Shown: piece after piece, positions 56,771 to 64,000 of the stretch
Numbering within the stretch: the first letter of the stretch is position 1
How the letters are laid out: the number at the start of each line of letters is the position of its first letter
NCBI RefSeq assembly: GCF_963576675.1
Contig: NC_088911.1
Location: forward strand, 81,559,256 to 81,623,255
Reading direction: 5' to 3'
Origin: Euphorbia lathyris
Lineage: Eukaryota; Streptophyta; Magnoliopsida; Malpighiales; Euphorbiaceae
DNA length: 64,000 nt
Made by a program: the position numbers and the translations under genes
Notes under the pieces: generated by a model
The model's input: only the letters and a program-made list of their open reading frames with translations
Told to the model about the DNA's origin: nothing
Database searches by the model: none

Positions 56771-58682
56771 AGCAGCATAAAGATTAGGGTTTTGTTCAGG
56801 ACAATACCTAACCCTAGCTATGGCTATGGTTAGGTTCGATGTATTTTTATTTCAATGAAACAATAAATATTATAATAAGAAAAAGAAAATATATGTAAGC
56901 CTTTTTTAAAACATTGCTTTTTTTTCCTTTCTGAGTTCACAGTTTTGTATGCTATGAATTCAATCTATTTTGTCTCCTTTAATTACAAATTTTTGTCATT
57001 TGATTATCAAATTAAATCTTTTTTTTTTCAAAAATCTACCTAGTGAAGTAATTTAATTTATTGACATAAAGGCTAAATTTCACTTTAATATTTTATGAAA
57101 AGCATATAAATTTTATAAATTTACTCCTAACCTTTTCAAGTAAAATCAATTTTAATCCTTTTTTTCTTTTTTTTTCAAAAAGCTACCTAGTGAAGTAATT
57201 TAATTTAGTGACATAAAGGCTAAATTCCTCTCTAATATTTTATGAAAAGTACATATTTGACTCTAACATATGAAATTGTATAAATTTATTAGTAACCTTT
57301 TCAAGCAAAATCAATTTTAATTTTTTTTTTCTTTCAAAAATCTACCTAGTGAAGTAATTTAATTTATTGGGATAAAAGCGAAATTTGTTACGCGCATTTT
57401 CAGAAAAATATAGATTCGACTCTAACATATGAAATGGTATATATTTACTCCTAACTATTTTAAGCAAAATCAATGTTACTTGTCCAGGGGCAGAACTCCA
57501 TAGGGGGATAGTCCTTGAAATTTGTTTCAAAATAATTTTCAAGCCCACTTTGTCAAAGAGTGAAAGTCATGAAGAGGGGTTGTTTTAGATGTGACAATTA
57601 TTGAATTTTTTTTACTGTATTCCAGGAGTAATACACCAATCAGTCAAAATAATTGTACATACCACTTCATGGGAGATGATTTGTGTAAGGAAAAAAATGT
57701 ACATGTGACATTAATTGATTTGTTAGGTGTATTACTCCTAGAGTATTCTAAATTTTTTTCTTATTATTGAGTTAGTGTCGTGTTCGTGTCATATCAATTA
57801 TCGAGTTGATATGAAATGAGTCAACTCTAACTCAACTCAAAAAAATTTGTGTTATAACTATATATTAACCAAATTGGGTTAGTAATTTTGTATTGTGCTT
57901 TCGGATCATATGTAATTTTACTATGTACATATGTTAATGATGTCATTTAAAAATATAGTAGGATATAGTAATAGTTCTAAATAATTTATGTCGTTTTTGG
58001 ATTAGCAGCTTAACTATGACCATCCAAAAATCCGCTAATATATCATTTTAGTTCGTGTAATGTGTTTATAAGTCGCATGCAAAAATATGGAAGGTTCAAG
58101 CCATTTTTGCAATTAGTAATTGTAATTTTATTACGTTTACTAATTAAATGAAATATAAACACATTAGAGAATATGATAATAATTTTAAATATTCATGACA
58201 TTTTCGAGTTAGCAGGTCAACACCAATTCAACCCTAAAATTTATGTATCACTTTTCTCTCAACTAAAAAATTACTCCTTACCTACTAAACTAAATTCAAA
58301 CACTATAATTACATATCGAGTAATCGATCGCGTATAAATTTATCATTCCTAGGTTGTTATTGGTAAGATATATAGGAATAAAAGATAGAAATAAGGTTTA
58401 ACTATGAAGTTTTAATTTTTTTTAAATGACTCGTCGATGAACAACGATTGTTTCATTAAGTTGAACCTCGGCTCATCTAATGTCCTGGTTCTGCCACTAC
58501 TGCTATATAATAGAAAATTTGAATGAACTAACTTGACAATTATTAAACTGTCATATCAGACATTTCCAAACATATTAATTTGTCGATAAACTGAAATAGT
58601 TTTGCACATTTTTGTGGTTATTATTTCTAACTATATTAGTAACTTAGTAAACATTTTAGACACTTTGACAAAAAAAAAGTGT

Positions 58683-58697
58683 GAGAGAGAGAGAGAG
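58683..58697. repeat. GA microsatellite, unit 7
   Basis: Pure GA tract, 15 bp, preceded by GT. Confidence 0.9.
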
Positions 58698-59350
58698 GTG
58701 GAATGGTTAAGAAGCAAACGGAGAAGAGAATTTGACGAAGGGAAAATCAATCAGTGACAGGTCTCACTACACTGATAAACAGGTTGAAAGAGAACGGTGG
58801 AGATCGGCAATAAGACTTCATCAGCAGCGGCAATCTGAGTGAGGCAATCGGAGTAACGGAAAATGGAGGAGGGAGATGGAGAACGTGTTTTGCCGTGAAA
58901 GAGAGTTTTTATTTAATGAGCTGTTATAAGTGAAGGACAGGTGTCAATTAGTATATGGAAGGTTCTTTTAGTGAGTTGGAGGACCAGGACCTTCCTATAA
59001 ATTCCCCACCTAATATAGGATCATTATATATGATCAAACGGGGGGCAATCATAACTTGATACAGAGACTACATAATAACTATAAATCTAGCCATGCTTTT
59101 TTGTCATTATATATGGTCAAACGATGGGTAATCATGACTCGATATAAACGTATTAAATAGAAAAAAAAACTATGAGTTATGCTTAAATGTTAGAAGATGA
59201 AAAAAGTATTTCATTGTGGTATTAATACCAAACCACTTCAAAAAAAAAAACTCTAATGTCATTTGCCTTTATAAAAAGAGTCAAATATATGAATATCATA
59301 ATTAAGTACAAAATTACAACTAAGTCATATCACTAAATTTAATTCTTAAT

Positions 59351-59828
59351 ATGTCATTATTCTCTCTATATATTATGATTTTATACCATAATTTAAAAAT
59401 TATAGACTCAAATTCAGAAATTATAAACCTTAGAAAATATATTCTAGACTTCTAATTTATAAACTCTAATCCTTAAAATATATTAAAAGTACTAATTTTA
59501 CTAGTTTGATATAATCCAAAATTATAACTTGTCATAGTTGTAAATAGTTTTTAAAATATGAATTTTCTGGGTAATTTTCCCTTATAAAAATGTTATTATT
59601 CTCTCTATATATTATGATTTTATACCATAATTTAAAAATTATAGACTTAAATTCAGAAATTATAAACCTTAGAAAATATATTCTAGACTTCTAATTTATA
59701 AACTCTAATCCTTAAAATATATTAAAAGTACTGATTTTACTAGTTTGATATAATCCAAAATTATAACTTGTCATAGTTGTAAATAGTTTTTAAAATATGA
59801 ATTTTCTAGGTAATTGTCCCTTATAAAA
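59351..59828. repeat. 239-bp tandem duplication in the unit-7 spacer
   Basis: 59351-59589 is repeated at 59590-59828 with a few substitutions. In other units the two ends of this segment both carry ATGTCATTA, a 9-bp direct repeat that could have mediated the duplication. Confidence 0.85.
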
Positions 59829-60011
59829 ATGTCATTAACCACATTCAATTCACTCTTAAACAAATTGATTTTTCCAATTTTTTTCTTCCTATTAACTCTT
59901 CCAATTCTTTTCTTAAAAAAAAACCCTTCCAAATCTTGTCTTTTGTTCTATAATATCACTAACAATTTTTACATTTAAAAAAATAATAACTAACAATTTA
60001 TAAAAAAAGAA

Positions 60012-60594
60012 GGGTTAAGATGCAAAAATACTCCTAACGTTTTGGGCCAGGAGTAATTTTATCCCTGACGTCTAAAATGGTGCAATTTTACCCCTAACGT
60101 TGGAAGTCAAGAGCAATTTTACCCCTAACGTTGGAAGTCAGGAGCAATTTTACCCCTAACGTTAATAAATTGGGTCGATTTGAGAAATAATTCATCAAAC
60201 TGTCTTCTCGCTCATGAATCTTGTTATCTACACTTCATATGTGTGTTATTTTATCAGTAACAAATCACAAACATTCATTGGAATGTGAAAAAAATAAAAA
60301 ATATACTGTCTTTTTTTGTACGGATTAGATAAAAAAAAATTCTAAAAATCCACCGAATTTATGAATATTAATCTCAAATTCTATTATTAAATTATAAAAA
60401 ATATGAAATCCTTTTTTTTGACGAATTATTATGCAATTGGTGCAGAATAATGAACAAAAATATCTGTATTTTATAATAGTGTCTGAAATTGACCCAATTT
60501 ATCAACGTTAGGGGGTAAAATTGCACCATTTTAGACGTTAGGGGTAAAATTGCTCCTAGCCCAAAACGTTAGGGATATTTTTGCACCTTAACCC
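60012..60594. mobile_element. Mutator-like MITE, unit 8
   Basis: 583-bp copy with GGGTTAAG start; left flank AAAAAAGAA at 60003-60011, right flank AAAAAAGCA (one mismatch) at 60595-60603. Confidence 0.7.
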
Positions 60595-60603
60595 AAAAAA
60601 GCA

Positions 60604-61491
60604 TTATCATTTTTCTAAGAGCATGCCACATCATCAAAATCCCATCAAATCCAATTACCTTTTTTTTCTTACGATTAAACTCTTCCAATTCATACCTTTT
60701 GTTCTATAATATCACTAACAATTTTTACATTTAAAAAAAATGTTCTGTTTGTAAGAGCATGCAACATCATCAAAATGGCATCTAAAATTCTCTTCTAATC
60801 TTCTTTTTGTTTCTGTTATTATATGTAATATAGATTTCATGATTTATATAATCTGTACTTATATGTTGTTTGATAGAAATAAAAATTAAGTGCTGAAAAA
60901 ATATCAAATTAAATACTGAATATAAACAATTAGTTGATAATACAAACACACGTGAATTACCTTAAAAAATCACATTTAAATTAAATAAGTGCTTAATTTT
61001 TAATTTAAATGATTAGATGAGTTATCAAACAAGGTATTGGCCTAAAATTTCAATTGCGTTTAATAACCCTATGTTCTTATCTAATTGATTCAATAACCTG
61101 TCCAGTTACATTCAATATCTCCATAATCTCGTCTAATTGCATTGAATAATCCAAAAATTCAACTGTCCCCTGAACTGTCAAAATTTCCTAATTAGTTGTC
61201 TATTTATCACATTCTTTTCATACGTGACGAGCATTTTGAGACATGACGGAGCGTGTCTTCCATTTTCAGCATGCAACAAATTTTATTAAGAATTATGAGG
61301 TTATTAGATACAATACGTGGGATCATTTGTAACTTTTAGAAATTCAGATGTTGCCCATATACTCCAAAACTTTCCCTCCACTCTGAACTTTTTATTTGAT
61401 GAGTCATATCCTCTGCACATAATAATTAAGATACTATATTTGCCATTTTATACAACTTAGCACATGACCTGTGTATGGTAACCAAATTAGC
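60604..61491. other. Upstream region of gene copy 8
   Basis: Homologous to the other upstream regions with more private changes than most; no gene. Confidence 0.5.
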
Positions 61492-61498
61492 TATAAAT
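61492..61498 (+). promoter_or_regulatory. TATA box of gene copy 8
   Basis: TATAAAT, 83 bp before the original ATG of this disabled copy. Confidence 0.6.
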
Positions 61499-61574
61499 TA
61501 CACCCCTCTTCTCTCTTGCCCTCTCTTCAGATTATCAAAAAAAGACACAAATTCAATTTTCAAACCCTGAATCT

Positions 61575-62091
61575 ATGGCTGGATATGGGTGGAATTCCAA
61601 CAATCTTCCTATAAGCACGTAGGCCGGCGCTCCACAAATCGCCTGTCGAATTTGTAACCAGGTTTTTGTGAGCACTGAAGCTTTTCTTCATCACATCGAA
61701 ATTCACATGTCTACGGATCATGGTTGGTTCTTCTGTTTCTGCCTCCAAAAGGATGCAGCAGCCACCACCGTCTCTTAATGCTTCCGGTGGTGGCTTGAGC
61801 CGTCTCTCCGGTCAAAGAAACAACTTCAGTTTTCCCATTCCAAATGTTTACAGTACTATGTTTAATCCGAATCCTAATCAGTTTATTCATCCCCGGGCAT
61901 CCCCAGACATGTACTCTCCTTTTCCAACTGTGAGGAACAACTACGGGTTTGGGTCACAAAGTTTCCCTATCCCTTTTCAGGCTCCGAGGAAATTCACCAA
62001 GCCATTTCTTCAGCAGCTGGAGAAACCCTTGATCCCTATTTCTGATTCTGATTCTGAGTTTGAAGTGCTAGACTTGAACTTGAAGCTGTAG
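61575..62091 (+). pseudogene. C2H2/EAR gene copy 8, stop at codon 16 and +1 frameshift
   Basis: Codon 16 is TAG where the others have TAC (Tyr). A net one-base insertion near 61720 (CATGGTTGG for CATGATGG) shifts the frame after the finger. The second half is otherwise open to LDLNLKL, so an internal ATG at 61720 could give 123 residues without the finger, an unlikely product. Other changes are T13I, R58K, A109S, G133P and Q142K. Total length is 517 bp, one more than the intact gene. Confidence 0.92.
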
Positions 62092-64000
62092 AGCAGCATA
62101 AAGATTAGGGTTTTTTTCAGGACAATACCTAACCCTAGCTATGGGTATGGTTAGGTTGGATGTATTTTTATTTCAATGAAACAATAAATATTATAATCAG
62201 AAAAAGAAAATATATGTATGCCTTTTTTAAAACATTGCTTTTTTTTTCTTTCTGAGTTCACAGTTTTGTGTGCTATGAATTCAATCTATTTTGTCTCCTT
62301 TAATTACCAATTTTTGTCATTTGATTATCAAATTAAATCTTGTTTTTTTTTTTCAAAAATCTACCTAGTGATGTAATTTAATTTATTGACATAAAGGCTA
62401 AATTTCACTTTAATATTTTATGAAAAGTATATAAATTTTATAAATTTACTCCTAACCTTTTCAAGTAAAATCAATTTTAATCCTTTTTTTTTCTTTTTTT
62501 TTCAAAAAGCTACCTAGTGAAGTAATTTAATTTATTGACATAAAGGCTAAATTCCTCTCTAATATTTTCTGAAAAGTACATATTTGACTCTAACATATGA
62601 AATTGTATAAATTTATTAGTAACCTTTTCAAGCAAAATCAATTTTAATTCTTTTTTTCTTTCAAAAATCTACCTAGTGAAGTAATTTAATTTGTAATGTG
62701 TTTATAAGTCGCATGCAAAAATATGGAAGGTTCAAGCCATTTTTGCAATTAGTAATTATAATTTTATTACGTTTACTAATTAAATGAAATATAAACACAT
62801 TAGAGAATATGATAATAATTTTAAATATTCATGAAATTTTCGAGTTAGCAGGTCAACACCAATTCAACCCTAAAATTTATGTAACACTTTTCTCTCAACT
62901 AAAAAGTTACTCCTTACCTACTAAACTAAATTCAAACACTATAATTACATATCGAGTAATCTATCGCCTATAAATTTATCATTCCTAGGTTGTTATTGGT
63001 AAGATATATAGGCATAAAAGATAGAAATAAGGTTTAACTATGAAGTTTTAATTTTTTTTAAATGACTCGTCGATGAACAACGATTGTTTCATTAAGTTGA
63101 ACCTCGGCTCATCTAATGTCCTGGTTCTGCCACTACTGCTATATAATAGAAAATTTGAATGAACTAACTTTACAATTATTAAACTGTCATATCAGACATT
63201 TCCAAACATATTAATTTGTCGATAAACTGAAGTAGTTTTGCACATTTTTGTGGTTATTATTTCTAACTATATTAGTAACATAGAAAACATTTTAGACACT
63301 TTGACAAAAAAAAGTGTGAGAGAGAGAGAGAGAGAGGTGGAATGGTTAAGAAGCAAACGGAGAAGAGAATTTGACGAGGGGAAAAATCAATCAGTGACAG
63401 GTCTCACTACACTGATAAACAGGCTGAAAGAGATTGGTGGAGATCGGCAACAAGACTTCATCAGCAGCGGCAATCTGAGTGAGGCAATCGGAGTGACGGA
63501 AAATGGAAGAGGGAGATGGAGAACGTGTTTTGCCGTGAAAGAGAGTTTTTATTTGATGAGCTGTTATAAGTGAAGGACAGGTGTCAATTAGTATATGGAA
63601 GGTTCTTTTAGTTAGTTGGAGGACCAGGACCTTCCTATAAATTCCCCACCTAATATAGGATCATTATATATGGTCAAACGGGGGGCAATCATAACTTGAT
63701 ACACAGACTACATAATAACTATAAATCTAGCCATGCTTTTTGTCATTATATATGGTCAAACCATGGGTAATCATGACTCGATATAAACGTATTAAATAGA
63801 AAAAAAAACTATGAGTTATGCTTAAATGTTAGAAGATGAAAAAAGTATTTCATTGTGGTATTAATACCAAAACACTTCAAAAAAAACTCTAATGTCATTT
63901 GCCTTTATAAAAAGGGACAAATATATGAATATCATAATTAAGTACAAAATTACAACTAAGTCATATCACTAAATTTAATTCTTAATATGTCATTATTCTC
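62092..64000. other. Downstream spacer of unit 8 to window end
   Basis: No gene. The direct-repeat tract starts near 62350, but its third repeat is joined at about 62692 to sequence that lies ~700 bp further on in unit 7, so the inverted-repeat element is lost. The GA tract (63318-63336) and conserved block follow, then AT-rich spacer continues past the window. Confidence 0.6.
63318..63336. repeat. GA microsatellite, unit 8
   Basis: Pure GA tract, 19 bp, preceded by GTGT. Confidence 0.9.

Larger units (their letters stand above)
56771..60002. other. Downstream spacer of unit 7
   Basis: No gene. 3' UTR hairpin and AATAAA, direct-repeat tract (about 57025-57480), inverted-repeat element (57624-57739), GA tract (58683-58697), conserved block and AT-rich spacer. 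A 239-bp tandem duplication occupies 59351-59828. Confidence 0.6.
1..64000 (+). repeat. Head-to-tail tandem array of ~5-kb gene-bearing units
   Basis: Near-identical units recur in the same orientation. Taking the start of the MITE as unit start, the boundaries are about 6787, 11850, 16667, 24880, 32209, 34706, 45088 and 60012. After subtracting later insertions the complete units are about 4.8-5.3 kb long. Gene starts are spaced 5082, 5057, 8067, 7181, 7597, 10401 and 14909 bp, and the larger values are explained by inserted transposons, one partial unit and small duplications. The array runs off both ends of the window, so total copy number is unknown. Confidence 0.95.

Noticed and set aside
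1..64000. Centromeric or ribosomal satellite array
   Set aside because: The ~5-kb unit carries a protein gene and has no rRNA similarity; satellite monomers are typically far shorter.

Overview
The window is nuclear DNA of a flowering plant, probably a eudicot. It is AT-rich, has plant-type TATA boxes and poly(A) signals, and carries plant LTR retrotransposons, MITEs and an intronless C2H2 zinc-finger/EAR repressor gene. The species cannot be named from the sequence. There is no bacterial-style organisation.

Almost the whole window is one head-to-tail tandem array with a basic unit of about 5.0-5.1 kb. Each complete unit contains, in order: (1) a ~580-bp MITE with long terminal inverted repeats and a 9-bp target-site duplication; (2) ~0.9 kb of AT-rich upstream DNA; (3) a TATA box 82-83 bp before an ATG; (4) a 171-codon intronless gene for a single-C2H2 protein ending in an EAR motif; (5) a ~450-bp tract of three diverged direct repeats; (6) a ~116-bp inverted-repeat element; (7) a GA microsatellite followed by a conserved ~230-bp block; (8) AT-rich spacer. 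Eight gene copies are present, at 3281, 8363, 13420, 21487, 28668, 36265, 46666 and 61575. Copies 1, 3, 4, 5 and 6 are intact. Copy 2 has lost a zinc-binding cysteine and has a premature stop. Copy 7 is split by a retrotransposon. Copy 8 has a stop and a frameshift. A ninth, gene-less partial unit lies at 32209-34705.

Later insertions sit in this array. A deletion-derived LTR retrotransposon lies at the same position inside the MITE upstream of copies 1, 4 and 5 (1-1857, 16824-20061, 25037-27245), so it spread by duplication of the unit. In one of these a 935-bp hAT-like element with a snRNA-type promoter is nested (18428-19362). A young Ty1/copia element (39178-44466, minus strand) lies in the unit-6 spacer. 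A young Ty3/gypsy Athila-like element (47048-56631, plus strand) interrupts gene copy 7. A GC-rich 276-bp segment of unknown origin lies at 29610-29885, flanked by a 71-73-bp duplication of the host sequence.

The nesting gives a relative chronology: MITE first, then array amplification with the LTR derivative entering one lineage, then the single-copy insertions. The most noteworthy system is the amplified family of near-identical small EAR-type zinc-finger genes. The sequence shows several intact, apparently promoter-bearing copies with roughly neutral amino-acid divergence and mosaic variants. Their function cannot be read from this window.
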